This document shows, piece after piece, positions 21,086-29,579 of a DNA stretch of 64,000 nucleotides. The position numbers and the translations under genes were made by a program. How positions within the stretch are numbered: the stretch's first letter is position 1; the number at the start of each line of letters is the position of its first letter. This stretch comes from Xanthobacteraceae bacterium. Lineage in GTDB: Bacteria; Pseudomonadota; Alphaproteobacteria; Rhizobiales; Xanthobacteraceae. Under the pieces are notes generated by a model. The model ran no database searches, was not told the DNA's origin, and was given only the letters and a program-made list of their open reading frames with translations. The stretch covers positions 39,520-103,519 of the forward strand of contig JARLJA010000081.1 in the NCBI GenBank assembly GCA_031291445.1, written 5' to 3'.

Positions 21086-22410
21086 CGGGCCGCCGCGAAC
21101 TCCGTATCGCGGTCATGGTCGAGCACCAGCACCAGCGCGCCCGCGATCAGCGGCGCAGCGGCCAGCGCCAGCAGCCCCGGCGCGGTGCTGCCGGTGCTCT
21201 CCTTGATCCATCCGATCAGGTAGGGACCGCCGAAGCCGGCGAGATTGCCGATGGCATTGATCAGCGCGATGGCGCCGGCGCCGGCGCGGCCGCTGAGGAA
21301 GCCGGTCGGCAGAGTCCAGAACAGGGCGAAGGTGCAGAACACGCCGATGGCCGCCACCGTCAACGCGATCATGGTCTGGGTCGGGTTGGCGAGATAGCCC
21401 GACAGCGCCAGCGCGAGCGCGGTGAGAAACAGCGGCAGCGCCACGTGCCACACCCGCTCCCGGGTGCGGTCCGAATGCAGGCCCCACAGCACCATCGCCA
21501 CCGATCCGAAGGCGTAGGGAATCGCGGTGACGAAGCCGGTCTGCAGGTTGGTGAGGCCGAAGGCCTTGACGATCTGCGGCAGCCAGAACTGCATGCCATA
21601 GAGCGCCGAGACGAAGCCGAAATAGACCGCGCTCAGCGCCAGCACCTTGGGCCGCGTCAGCGCTTCACCAAGCGTCATGCCGTGGGCCGAGGCCCGCGCC
21701 GCTTCCTCGGCCGCGAGCCTGGTCATCAGCCACTGCCGCTGGGTCTCCGGCAGCCACATCGCCACCGCCGGCCGGTCGGTGAGCGTGAACCAGGTCACGA
21801 CGCCCAGCACCACCGACGGCACGCCCTCGAGGATGAACAGCCACTGCCAGCCCTGCAGTCCGCCAAAACCGTCGAGGCCGAGCAGCAGGCCCGACACCGG
21901 CGCGCCGATCACGGTGGATACCGGCACGGCGATGGCGAACAGCGCCAGGATGCGGGCGCGATACTCGGCGGGGTACCAGAAGGTGAGATAGAGGATGATA
22001 CCCGGGAAGAAGCCGGCCTCGGCGAGGCCGAGCAGGAAGCGCAGCGCATAGAAGCTGGCCTCCCCCGCGACCAGCGCCATCAGCGCCGACAGCACGCCCC
22101 AGGTCACCATGATCCGCGCGATCCAGCGGCGCGCGCCGACCCGGTGCAGGATGACGTTGCTCGGTACCTCGAACAGGAAGTAGCCGATGAAGAAGATCCC
22201 CGCGCCCCAGGCGAACACGGTGGGGGAAAACCCGAACTCGGCGTTCATGGTCAGCGCCGCGAAGCCGAGATTGACGCGATCGAGATAGGCCAGGAAATAG
22301 GCCAGCGCCAGGAACGGCAGCAGGCGCCAGGACACGGTGCGGATCGTGCTGCGTTCGAGATCGCCGGCGTCCTTCGACGACGCCCTGAGCCGTGAGGCGG
22401 CCTCATCCAT
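21082..22410 (-). CDS. MFS transporter, anion:cation symporter (ACS) type
   Basis: A 442-residue major facilitator protein with about 12 membrane helices. YFLAYLDRVNLGFAALTMN in helix 1 and the GLAEAGFFPGIILYLTFWYP block match the ACS family, which imports organic anions such as phthalate, 4-hydroxyphenylacetate or hexuronates. I chose the ATG at 22410, with AGGGAAACG upstream. It lies downstream of the HpaR-like gene on the same strand and next to hpaHFE. Uptake of an aromatic acid is therefore likely: E. coli HpaX, the 4-hydroxyphenylacetate carrier, belongs to this family. The exact substrate is not shown. Confidence 0.92.
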   Translation of the reverse strand: MDEAASRLRASSKDAGDLERSTIRTVSWRLLPFLALAYFLAYLDRVNLGFAALTMNAEFGFSPTVFAWGAGIFFIGYFLFEVPSNVILHRVGARRWIARIMVTWGVLSALMALVAGEASFYALRFLLGLAEAGFFPGIILYLTFWYPAEYRARILALFAIAVPVSTVIGAPVSGLLLGLDGFGGLQGWQWLFILEGVPSVVLGVVTWFTLTDRPAVAMWLPETQRQWLMTRLAAEEAARASAHGMTLGEALTRPKVLALSAVYFGFVSALYGMQFWLPQIVKAFGLTNLQTGFVTAIPYAFGSVAMVLWGLHSDRTRERVWHVALPLFLTALALALSGYLANPTQTMIALTVAAIGVFCTFALFWTLPTGFLSGRAGAGAIALINAIGNLAGFGGPYLIGWIKESTGSTAPGLLALAAAPLIAGALVLVLDHDRDTEFAAAR

Positions 22411-22450
22411 CGACGTTTCCCTCTTGTATCGTGTTTCTTGCTTCAGTAGC

Positions 22451-22528
22451 TCGTAGGGCGGGTTCGCCGAAGGCGTAACCCGCCGCATTCGCGAAGATGG
22501 CGCAATACGCTTCGCTATTGCGCCCTAC
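22451..22528. repeat. 78-bp intergenic repeat (family B, copy 2)
   Basis: Nearly identical to 20933-21010. It lies in the 172-base gap between the MFS gene and the MarR-type gene. Confidence 0.85.
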
Positions 22529-22582
22529 TCCCTGTATTTCTGTTTCTTGTGTGTCCCACCGTGGCCAATTCGCGTCCGAATT

Positions 22583-23122
22583 TCAATCGCCGGCGTCGTC
22601 CACTTGCCTGCCATGCTCCACGGGAATTTCCAGAAGCTCGGTCTCGAGCGCGTTGAGCATGGCGTGCAGGGTTTCCAGATTCTTAGGCCCGAACCGCCGC
22701 GTGATCTCGGCGTAGATCGCCTCCGACACCGGCGCCACCGCGTTGAGCAGCGCAAGCCCCGCCGGCGTCACCGAGACCAGGCCGCGGCGCAGGTCGCTCT
22801 GCGGCGAGCGGCGGCGGATCAGCCGGCGCGCCTCGAGGTCGCGCAGGATGCGCGACAGGCTGGGACCGAGCAGAAACGTCTCGCGCGCCAGTTCGCTGAT
22901 CTCGATCTGATCGAGGGACGCGAGCGCGCGCAGGATCCGCCACTGCTGTTCGGTCAGCCCGGCGTCGCGCAGCGACGGCCGGAACTGGCGCATCACCGCT
23001 TCCCGGGCGCGCAGCAGCGCCATCGGCAGCGACCGCGAGAACTCGCGCATCGGCAGGCGGCCGGTTGCGCTGTCGGCGGTGGCGGCGGGCACCGGATCAG
23101 CCTCTGCTTTGGATCGCGCCAT
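22583..23122 (-). CDS. hpaR: MarR-family regulator of homoprotocatechuate degradation (HpaR-like)
   Basis: A 179-residue MarR repressor. SLPMALLRAREAVMRQFRPS, then GLTEQQWRILRALASLDQIE, are characteristic of HpaR, the repressor of the 4-hydroxyphenylacetate meta pathway. The winged helix is ISELARETFLLGPSLSRILR, then RRSPQSDLRRGLVSVTPAG. I chose the ATG at 23122, with AGGGACTTCC upstream. It is divergent from hpaH, and the shared gap holds the palindrome TTAACATGTTAA. It should repress hpaH and probably itself until an aromatic ligand binds. Confidence 0.9.
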   Translation of the reverse strand: MARSKAEADPVPAATADSATGRLPMREFSRSLPMALLRAREAVMRQFRPSLRDAGLTEQQWRILRALASLDQIEISELARETFLLGPSLSRILRDLEARRLIRRRSPQSDLRRGLVSVTPAGLALLNAVAPVSEAIYAEITRRFGPKNLETLHAMLNALETELLEIPVEHGRQVDDAGD

Positions 23123-23235
23123 GGAAGTCCCTGCCGCCGTTCGAGATAGTCCCAATCCACCACGGCGGAGGCAAATTTGGCAACGCACAAACGCGGCCGG
23201 CAGATTTCCGCCACAGCGACGTTGATCGGATCAAT

Positions 23236-23247
23236 TTAACATGTTAA
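23236..23247. promoter_or_regulatory. Candidate HpaR operator
   Basis: TTAACATGTTAA is a perfect 12-base palindrome flanked by A/T-rich bases, in the gap shared by hpaR and hpaH, 32 bases before the hpaH start. MarR-family sites are typically short A/T-rich dyads of this kind. Repression of both genes from here is inference. Confidence 0.65.
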
Positions 23248-23278
23248 TTACTTTTTGTCTTCTCCTAGGATCCACGCC

Positions 23279-24085
23279 ATGAGCCTGAGCCCCGACGCCA
23301 TCAGCACCGCCGCCCGGCAGCTGTTCGAAGCCGAACGGACCCGCACCCAGATCCGCCAGCTCTCGGTCCAATACCCGGCGATGACGGTCGACGACGCCTA
23401 TGCGGTGCAGAAGGCCTTCGTCGCCCTCAAGGTCGCCGCCGGCGGCGTGGTGCGCGGCCACAAGATCGGCCTGACCTCCAAGGCGATGCAGAGCGCGCTC
23501 GACATCGACGAGCCGGATTCCGGCGTGCTGTTCGACGACATGTTCTTCGCCGACGGCGGCATCGTGCCGGCTGGGCGCTTCATCGCCACCCGGATCGAGG
23601 CCGAGCTCGCCTTCGTGATCAAGACCCGCCTCGCCGGCCCGCACTGCACGATCTTCGACGTGCTCAACGCCACCGACTTCGTGGTGCCGGCGCTCGAAAT
23701 CCTCGACACCCGGATCGAGCGCGTCGACCCCGCCACCAAGGCGACGCGCAAGATCGTCGACACAATCTCCGACAACGCCGCCAATGCCGGCATCGTGCTG
23801 GGCGGCCGGCCGATCCGTCCGCTGGAGGCCGACCTGCGCTGGATCGGCGCGCTCTGCTACAAGAACGGCCAGCTCGAGGAAACCGGCCTCGCCGCCGGCG
23901 TGCTCAATCATCCGGCCAACGGCATCGCCTGGCTGACGAAGAAGCTGGCGCCGCACGGGCTGGCGCTGGAGCCGGGCCAGGTCGTGCTGGCGGGCTCGTT
24001 CATCCGCCCGATCGAGGCACGCAAGGGCGACACCATCCAGGCCGACTTCGGCGCCTACGGTTCTGTGAGCTGCTACTTCGGCTAG
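23279..24085 (+). CDS. hpaH: 2-oxo-hept-4-ene-1,7-dioate hydratase
   Basis: A 268-residue enzyme of the hydratase/decarboxylase family, the usual length for HpaH (267 in E. coli). It adds water to 2-oxohept-4-ene-1,7-dioate in the homoprotocatechuate meta pathway, using a divalent metal. Clear blocks are GHKIGLTSKAMQSALDIDEP, then DSGVLFDDMFF, and RIEAELAFVIKTRL with the metal-binding Glu residues. KNGQLEETGLAAGVLNHPANG and IQADFGAYGSVSCYF close the protein. The start follows TAGGATCCACGCC. It is the first gene rightward from the HpaR operator. Confidence 0.94.
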   Translation: MSLSPDAISTAARQLFEAERTRTQIRQLSVQYPAMTVDDAYAVQKAFVALKVAAGGVVRGHKIGLTSKAMQSALDIDEPDSGVLFDDMFFADGGIVPAGRFIATRIEAELAFVIKTRLAGPHCTIFDVLNATDFVVPALEILDTRIERVDPATKATRKIVDTISDNAANAGIVLGGRPIRPLEADLRWIGALCYKNGQLEETGLAAGVLNHPANGIAWLTKKLAPHGLALEPGQVVLAGSFIRPIEARKGDTIQADFGAYGSVSCYFG

Positions 24086-24117
24086 TGGTCGGGTCGAATG
24101 AGGATTGTTGAAGAACT

Positions 24118-24243
24118 CGTCATGCCCGGCCAGCGCGATCCGTCTTCGACGGATCGCTAGGACTAAGGCCTGCCGGGCATCCACGACTTGACCGCGCAGC
24201 CGAAAGAAAGACGTGGATGGCCGGGACAAGCCCGGCCATGACG
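24118..24243. repeat. Intergenic palindromic element, long form (family A, copy 3)
   Basis: Same plan as the 2966 copy, with the side hairpin GATCCGTC-TTC-GACGGATC in the left arm. It lies between hpaH and hpaF, which run the same way, so it would be in their shared transcript if they form one operon. Confidence 0.88.
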
Positions 24244-24330
24244 ACAAAAAGCACGGACCCGTCGACATCAGGATGACGGGAGAGGTGGACTTCAGACCGG
24301 GAAGCCGCGCGTTGACGGGAGTGACATGAC

Positions 24331-24726
24331 ATGCCGCATTTCACGATCGAGTACTCCGCCAACCTCGCCGCGCGCACCGACATCGGCGCGATCTGCGAAC
24401 TGGTGCGCAGCGCCGCGGTGGAGACCGGGATCTTCCCGGTCGGCGGCATCCGCGTCCGCGCCATCCGCTGCGACCACTACGCCATCGCCGACGGCAATCC
24501 CGAGCTGTGCTTCCTGGCCATGGGCCTGCGGCTCGGCGAGGGCCGCGAGCTGGCGGCGCGCAAGGCGGCCGGCGAGCACATCTTCGCGGCGCTCAGCGCC
24601 TATCTCGAGCCGGTGTTCGAGTCCGCCAAATTCGGCCTCACCTTCGAAATGGTCGAGATCAAGAGCGAGACCAGCTGGAAGAAGAACAACATCCACACCT
24701 ACCTGAAGGAAAAAGAGCATGGCTAA
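24331..24726 (+). CDS. hpaF: 5-carboxymethyl-2-hydroxymuconate delta-isomerase
   Basis: A 131-residue CHMI, slightly longer than the 126 of E. coli. It belongs to the tautomerase superfamily, in which the proline after the initiator Met is the catalytic base; here the protein starts MPHFTIEYSANL. It isomerises 5-carboxymethyl-2-hydroxymuconate, the product of the HpaE step. The closing SWKKNNIHTYLKE is family-typical. GGGAG is nine bases before the ATG. Its stop overlaps the hpaE start by eight bases. Confidence 0.94.
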   Translation: MPHFTIEYSANLAARTDIGAICELVRSAAVETGIFPVGGIRVRAIRCDHYAIADGNPELCFLAMGLRLGEGRELAARKAAGEHIFAALSAYLEPVFESAKFGLTFEMVEIKSETSWKKNNIHTYLKEKEHG

Positions 24727-26260
24727 ATCGCCCGCCGACCCCGCCGCGGTCCATGCCGCCAATCTCGATCGCGCCAAGCCGCTGCTGGCGAAGCTTCGCG
24801 CCGACGGCATCGGTCACTTCATCGACGGCAAGACCGTGCCGTCGGTCTCCGGCGCGACCTTCGAGACCCACTCGCCGATCGACAACGCCCTGCTCGCCAC
24901 GGTGGCGCGCGGCAGCGCCGCCGACATCGACGCCGCCGCGAAAGCCGCCGAGAAGGCGTTCAAGCCGTGGCGCGACCTGGCGCCGGAGACGCGCAAGGCA
25001 CTGCTCCACAGGGTCGCCGACGCCATCGAGGATCATGCCGACGACATCGCCGTGCTGGAGTGCATCGACACCGGACAGGCCTGGCGCTTCATGGCGAAGG
25101 CGGCGCTGCGCGCGGCGGAGAACTTTCGCTTCTTCGCCGACCGCGCGCCTGAAGCGCGCGACGGCAGGAACATGCCGGCCGGGGAGCACTGGAACATGTC
25201 GACCCGGGTGCCGATCGGCCCGGTCGGGGTCATCACGCCGTGGAACACACCGTTCATGCTCTCGACCTGGAAGATCGCGCCGGCGCTGGCCGCCGGCTGC
25301 ACCGTGGTGCACAAGCCGGCGGAGTGGTCGCCGGTGACGGCGGATCTGCTAGTGCGGCTGGCGAAGCAGGCCGGCATTCCCGACGGCGTCTTCAATACCG
25401 TGCACGGCTTCGGCGAGGACGCCGGCAAGTCGCTGACCGAGCACCGCGCCATCAAGGCGATCGCCTTCGTCGGCGAGAGCTCGACCGGATCGGCGATCAT
25501 GGCCCAGGGCGCGCCGACCCTGAAGCGCGTGCATTTCGAGCTCGGCGGCAAGAACCCGGTGATCGTGTTCGACGACGCCGACCTCGAGCGCGCGCTCGAT
25601 GCCGTGGTGTTCATGATCTACTCGCTGAACGGCGAGCGCTGCACCTCGTCGAGCCGGCTGCTGGTGCAGGACACCATCGCCGAGAAATTCAACGTGAAGC
25701 TCGCGGCGCGGGTGCGCGCGCTCAAGGTCGGCCATCCGCTCGATCCGGCGACCGAGATCGGGCCGCTGATCCACGCCCGCCATCTCGCCAAGGTGGTGTC
25801 CTATTTCGACATCGCCAGGCAGGACGGCGCCACCATCGCGGTCGGCGGCAAGCCGCATGACGGGCCCGGCGGCGGACATTACGTCCAGCCGACGCTGGTG
25901 ACCGGCGCGTCGGCCACCATGCGCGTCGCCCAGGAAGAGGTGTTCGGTCCGTTCCTCACCGTGATTCCGTTCAAGGACGAGGCCGACGCCATCGCGATCG
26001 CCAACGGCGTCGAGTACGGCCTCACCGGCTATGTCTGGACCGCCGACATGGGCCGGGGCCTGCGGGTCTCCGACGCGCTGGAAGCCGGCATGATCTGGGT
26101 CAACTCGGAGAACGTGCGCCATCTGCCGACCCCGTTCGGCGGCATGAAGGCCTCGGGAATCGGCCGCGACGGCGGCGACTACTCGTTCGAGTTCTACATG
26201 GAAACCAAGAACATCTCGCTCGCCCGCGGCACCCACAAGATCCAGCGGCTCGGCGTGTGA
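24719..26260 (+). CDS. hpaE: 5-carboxymethyl-2-hydroxymuconate semialdehyde dehydrogenase
   Basis: A 513-residue NAD-dependent aldehyde dehydrogenase. The conserved residues are in place: N176 in ITPWNTP, E274 in HFELGGKNP and the nucleophile C308 in NGERCTSSS. The GGMKASGIGRDGG block near the end is typical. It oxidises the ring-cleavage product of homoprotocatechuate to 5-carboxymethyl-2-hydroxymuconate. The specific name rests on the overlap with hpaF and the nearby hpaH. The usual neighbour, the ring-cleaving dioxygenase hpaD, is not in this window. Confidence 0.92.
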   Translation: MAKSPADPAAVHAANLDRAKPLLAKLRADGIGHFIDGKTVPSVSGATFETHSPIDNALLATVARGSAADIDAAAKAAEKAFKPWRDLAPETRKALLHRVADAIEDHADDIAVLECIDTGQAWRFMAKAALRAAENFRFFADRAPEARDGRNMPAGEHWNMSTRVPIGPVGVITPWNTPFMLSTWKIAPALAAGCTVVHKPAEWSPVTADLLVRLAKQAGIPDGVFNTVHGFGEDAGKSLTEHRAIKAIAFVGESSTGSAIMAQGAPTLKRVHFELGGKNPVIVFDDADLERALDAVVFMIYSLNGERCTSSSRLLVQDTIAEKFNVKLAARVRALKVGHPLDPATEIGPLIHARHLAKVVSYFDIARQDGATIAVGGKPHDGPGGGHYVQPTLVTGASATMRVAQEEVFGPFLTVIPFKDEADAIAIANGVEYGLTGYVWTADMGRGLRVSDALEAGMIWVNSENVRHLPTPFGGMKASGIGRDGGDYSFEFYMETKNISLARGTHKIQRLGV

Positions 26261-26273
26261 TCAGGATCCTGCC

Positions 26274-27149
26274 ATGAGCACAACGACACGGTTCGTCACG
26301 TTCTCGAAGGACGGCGCGGAGCGCTACGGCGCCGTCGTCGGCGACGGCGTCGTCGACCTCTCATCGCGCCATGCCAGCGAATTTCCCACGCTGCGCGAAG
26401 TGATCGCGGCCGGCGCGCTGGCGCGGCTTTCGGATGCCGCGGCCAAGGCCACGCCGGACGTGGCGCTTTCTGACGTTGTGCTGCGGCCGCCGATCCCGGC
26501 GCCGGAAAAGATCATCTGCATCGGCGTCAACTACCCCGACCGCAACGAGGAGTACAAGGACGGCCAGGCCGCGCCGAAATACCCCAGCATGTTCATCCGG
26601 GTGCCACGCTCTTTCACCGGCCACGGCGCGCCGCTGGTGCGTCCGCTCGCCTCGCCGCAGCTCGACTACGAGGGCGAACTGGTGCTGGTGATCGGCAAGC
26701 CGGGCCGCCACATCAGCGAAGCGGATGCGATGAACCACATCGCCGGCGTCACGCTGTGCAACGAAGGCACCGTGCGCGACTGGGTCCGGCACGCCAAGTT
26801 CAACGTCACCCAGGGCAAGAACTTCGATTCGTCCGGCAGCCTCGGCCCGTGGCTGGTGCCGTTCACCGGTGAAGCCCAGATCGCCGACATCCGCCTCACC
26901 ACCAAGGTCAACGGCGAACTGCGCCAGGACGACCGCACCAGCCGGATGATCTTCGGCTTCCGCTATCTCATCCACTACATCTCGACCTTCACCACGCTGG
27001 TGGCCGGCGACGTCATCGTCACCGGAACCCCGACCGGCGCCGGCGCGCGCTTCGATCCCCCGCGCTATCTCACGCCCGGCGATGTCGTCGAGGTGGAAGC
27101 CGAGACGATCGGCGTGCTACGCAACGGCGTCGTCGACGAGCAACCCTGA
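26274..27149 (+). CDS. Fumarylacetoacetate hydrolase-family enzyme, probable HpaG-type decarboxylase/isomerase
   Basis: A 291-residue single-domain FAH-fold protein. The metal-binding and active-site region is visible as ICIGVNYPDRNEEY, DYEGELVLVIGKPGRHISEA and GKNFDSSGSLGPWLVP. The C-terminus has VAGDVIVTGTPTGAGARFDP. Relatives include 5-oxopent-3-ene-1,2,5-tricarboxylate decarboxylase and 2-hydroxyhepta-2,4-diene-1,7-dioate isomerase, the step between HpaF and HpaH. E. coli HpaG is a double-length version. It is 13 bases after hpaE. Position favours the HpaG role, but the family is broad and other 2,4-dioxo acid substrates are possible. Confidence 0.85.
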   Translation: MSTTTRFVTFSKDGAERYGAVVGDGVVDLSSRHASEFPTLREVIAAGALARLSDAAAKATPDVALSDVVLRPPIPAPEKIICIGVNYPDRNEEYKDGQAAPKYPSMFIRVPRSFTGHGAPLVRPLASPQLDYEGELVLVIGKPGRHISEADAMNHIAGVTLCNEGTVRDWVRHAKFNVTQGKNFDSSGSLGPWLVPFTGEAQIADIRLTTKVNGELRQDDRTSRMIFGFRYLIHYISTFTTLVAGDVIVTGTPTGAGARFDPPRYLTPGDVVEVEAETIGVLRNGVVDEQP

Positions 27150-27160
27150 AGGACCAGCCC

Positions 27161-28798
27161 ATGGCGCAACGAACTGGAGGCGAGGCCATCGTCGACGCCC
27201 TTCTGGCGCACGGGGTCGACACCGTGTTCGGGCTGCCCGGCGCCCAGATCTACGGACTGTTCGACGCCTTCAAGCGTGCCGAGAACCAACTGCGGGTGGT
27301 CGGCGCTCGCCACGAGCAGGCCTGCGGCTACATGGCGTTCGGCTACGCGCGGGCGACCGGCAAGGCGAGCGTGTTCAGCGTCGTTCCCGGCCCCGGCGTG
27401 CTCAACGCCAGCGCGGCGATGCTGACCGCCTTCGGCTGCAACGAGCCGGTGCTGTGTCTGACCGGCCAGGTGCCGACCTCGTTTCTCGGCCGCGGCCGCG
27501 GCCACCTCCACGAGATGCCCGACCAGCTCGCGACGCTACGCTCGATCCTGAAATGGGCCGAGCGCGTCGAATATCCCGGCGACGCGCCGGGCGTGGTGGC
27601 GCGCGCGTTCCAGGAAATGCTGTCGGGCCGCCGCGGCCCGGCCTCGATCGAGATGCCGTGGGACGTCTTCACCCAGCGCGCGGCGGTGGCTCCGCTCGCC
27701 CCGCTTTCGCCCTTTGCCGCGCCGGAGCCCGACCCCGACCGCGTCGCCGCAGCGGCAAAGCTGCTCGCCGCGAGCCGCGCGCCCATGATCTTCGTCGGCG
27801 GCGGCGCGCTCGACGCCGGCGACGAGGTGCTCGACCTCGCCGAACTGATCGACGCGCCGGTGGTGGCCTTCCGCAGCGGCCGCGGCATCGTCAGCAACGC
27901 CCACGAGCTCGGCGTCGGCATGGCGGCGGCCTACCGGCTGTGGCCGCAGACCGACCTGATGATCGGCATCGGCACACGGCTCGAACTGCCCGACTGGCGC
28001 TGGCCGTTCAAGCCCGCGGGTCTGAAATCGATCCGCGTCGACATCGATGCCGCCGAGATGCGCCGCTTCACGCCGGATGCCGCGATCGTCGCTGACGCGC
28101 GCGCCGGCGCCGCGGCGCTGGCGGCCGCGGTCCGCAAGGTCGGCTATGCGAAGAGTGCCACACGCCGCGGCGAGATTGCCGAGGCGAGCGCGACCGCGCA
28201 GCTTGAGATCCAGGCGATCCAGCCGCAGATGGCCTATCTCGACGTGCTGCGGAAAGTGCTGCCGGCCGACGGCATCGTCACCGACGAGCTATCGCAGGTC
28301 GGCTTCGCGTCGTGGTTCGGCTTCCCCATCTATCAGCCGCGCACCTTCCTCACCTCGGGTTACCAGGGCACGCTGGGCTCGGGCTTTCCCACCGCGCTCG
28401 GCGCCAAGGTGGCGTTTCCGGAGCGGCCGGTGGTCGCCATCACCGGCGACGGCGGCTTCATGTTCGCGGTACAGGAGCTCGCCACCGCCGTGCAATACAA
28501 GATCGGCGTCGTCACGCTGGTGTTCGACAACCAGTCCTACGGCAACGTGCGGCGCGACCAGCGCCAGGTGTTCGACGGCCGCGTGGTCGCCGCCGACCTG
28601 GTCAATCCGGATTTCGTCAAGCTCGCGGAGTCGTTCGGCGTGCGCGGCGCGCGGGTATCGTCACCGCAGGCGTTCCAGCCGGCGCTCGAAGCCGCGCTCG
28701 GCGACGGCGGCCCGTGCCTGATCGCCATCGACGTGCCGCGCGATTCCGAGACGAGCCCGTGGGCGTTCATTCATCCGGCGAAGCCGCCGGGGGTGTGA
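27161..28798 (+). CDS. Thiamine-diphosphate-dependent enzyme, acetolactate synthase/benzoylformate decarboxylase type
   Basis: A 545-residue three-domain ThDP enzyme. E52 in ARHEQACGYMA is the cofactor-activating Glu. The middle domain (about 190-325) is of the kind that binds FAD or ADP in relatives. The C-terminal domain has the ThDP motif GDGGFMFAVQELATAV ending in VFDNQSYGN. It is 11 bases after the FAH-family gene, with AAGGACC before its ATG, so it is part of this transcript. No ThDP enzyme belongs to the classical HpaA-I pathway. It might decarboxylate or carboligate a 2-oxo acid intermediate; the substrate is unknown. Confidence 0.88.
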   Translation: MAQRTGGEAIVDALLAHGVDTVFGLPGAQIYGLFDAFKRAENQLRVVGARHEQACGYMAFGYARATGKASVFSVVPGPGVLNASAAMLTAFGCNEPVLCLTGQVPTSFLGRGRGHLHEMPDQLATLRSILKWAERVEYPGDAPGVVARAFQEMLSGRRGPASIEMPWDVFTQRAAVAPLAPLSPFAAPEPDPDRVAAAAKLLAASRAPMIFVGGGALDAGDEVLDLAELIDAPVVAFRSGRGIVSNAHELGVGMAAAYRLWPQTDLMIGIGTRLELPDWRWPFKPAGLKSIRVDIDAAEMRRFTPDAAIVADARAGAAALAAAVRKVGYAKSATRRGEIAEASATAQLEIQAIQPQMAYLDVLRKVLPADGIVTDELSQVGFASWFGFPIYQPRTFLTSGYQGTLGSGFPTALGAKVAFPERPVVAITGDGGFMFAVQELATAVQYKIGVVTLVFDNQSYGNVRRDQRQVFDGRVVAADLVNPDFVKLAESFGVRGARVSSPQAFQPALEAALGDGGPCLIAIDVPRDSETSPWAFIHPAKPPGV

Positions 28799-28832
28799 GT
28801 GTTTGCGTCGAAATAAGGCTGTTGGCTCTAGT

Positions 28833-28958
28833 GGTCATGCCCGGCCAGCGCGATCCGTCTTCGACGGATCGCTAGGACTGAGGTCTGCCGGGCATCCACG
28901 TCTTCACAGCGCTGCAGCAAGAAAGACGTGGATGGCCGGGACAAGCCCGGCCATGACG
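28833..28958. repeat. Intergenic palindromic element, long form (family A, copy 4)
   Basis: Same orientation and side hairpin as the copies at 2966 and 24118. It lies between the convergent ThDP-enzyme and cupin genes, just before the cupin stop codon. Confidence 0.88.
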
Positions 28959-28964
28959 AAATAA

Positions 28965-29471
28965 CTACGGCTTCCCCTTCGGCTCCGGGTGCACCGGATC
29001 GACCCACAGCACGGTCTGCGGCTTTTCCACCGGCTCGATGTCGAGATTGACCGCGATGGCCTCGCCGTCGCTGCGCACCAGCACGCATTCGAGCTGCTCG
29101 TCGGGGCTGGCGTTGATCTCCTGATGCGGCACATAGGGCGGCACGAAGATGAAGTCGCCGGGGCCTGCCTCGGCGGTGAACTGCAGATGCTCGCCCCAGC
29201 GCATCCGCGCCTTGCCGCGCACCACGTAGATCACGCTTTCGAGGTGGCCGTGGTGATGGGCGCCGGTCTTGGCGTCCGGCTTGATGGTCACCGTGCCGGC
29301 CCACAGCTTCTGGGCGCCGACGCGCGCGAAGGTGATCGCGGCCTTGCGGTCCATGCCCGCGGTCGACGGAACGTTAGGATCGAGCTGGTTGCCCGGGATC
29401 ACGCGCACGCCGTCGTGCTTCCAGCGTTCATCATGGTGATGATCGTGTGAATGGTCGTGGGATCCGCTCAT
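28965..29471 (-). CDS. Cupin-domain protein with histidine-rich N-terminus
   Basis: A 168-residue single-domain cupin. The first cupin motif is GAHHHGHLESVIYVVRG (about 70-86), with the His-X-His and Glu metal ligands. The second is PGDFIFVPPYVPHQEIN, with the last His. The N-terminus MSGSHDHSHDHHHDERWKHD is very rich in His and Asp and may bind or buffer metal ions. No signal peptide is seen. It is convergent with the ThDP gene. Its enzymatic role, if any, is not known. Confidence 0.82.
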   Translation of the reverse strand: MSGSHDHSHDHHHDERWKHDGVRVIPGNQLDPNVPSTAGMDRKAAITFARVGAQKLWAGTVTIKPDAKTGAHHHGHLESVIYVVRGKARMRWGEHLQFTAEAGPGDFIFVPPYVPHQEINASPDEQLECVLVRSDGEAIAVNLDIEPVEKPQTVLWVDPVHPEPKGKP

Positions 29472-29519
29472 GGTGACTTTCTTTTCGCGCCGGGGAACTC
29501 AAATGACGACACCAGATGT

Positions 29520-29544
29520 GGAACGCTTCGTCAACGGCACTGTT
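29520..29544 (+). promoter_or_regulatory. Candidate EcfG (general stress sigma factor) promoter
   Basis: GGAAC, 16 bases, TGTT fits the alphaproteobacterial EcfG consensus GGAAC-N16/17-cGTT. It lies 35-60 bases before the start of the CsbD-family gene, a typical general-stress target. Seen in sequence; use in vivo is inference. Confidence 0.65.
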
Positions 29545-29579
29545 GACGGGGCACCTATCAACCCCACGCGGAGGATGTC

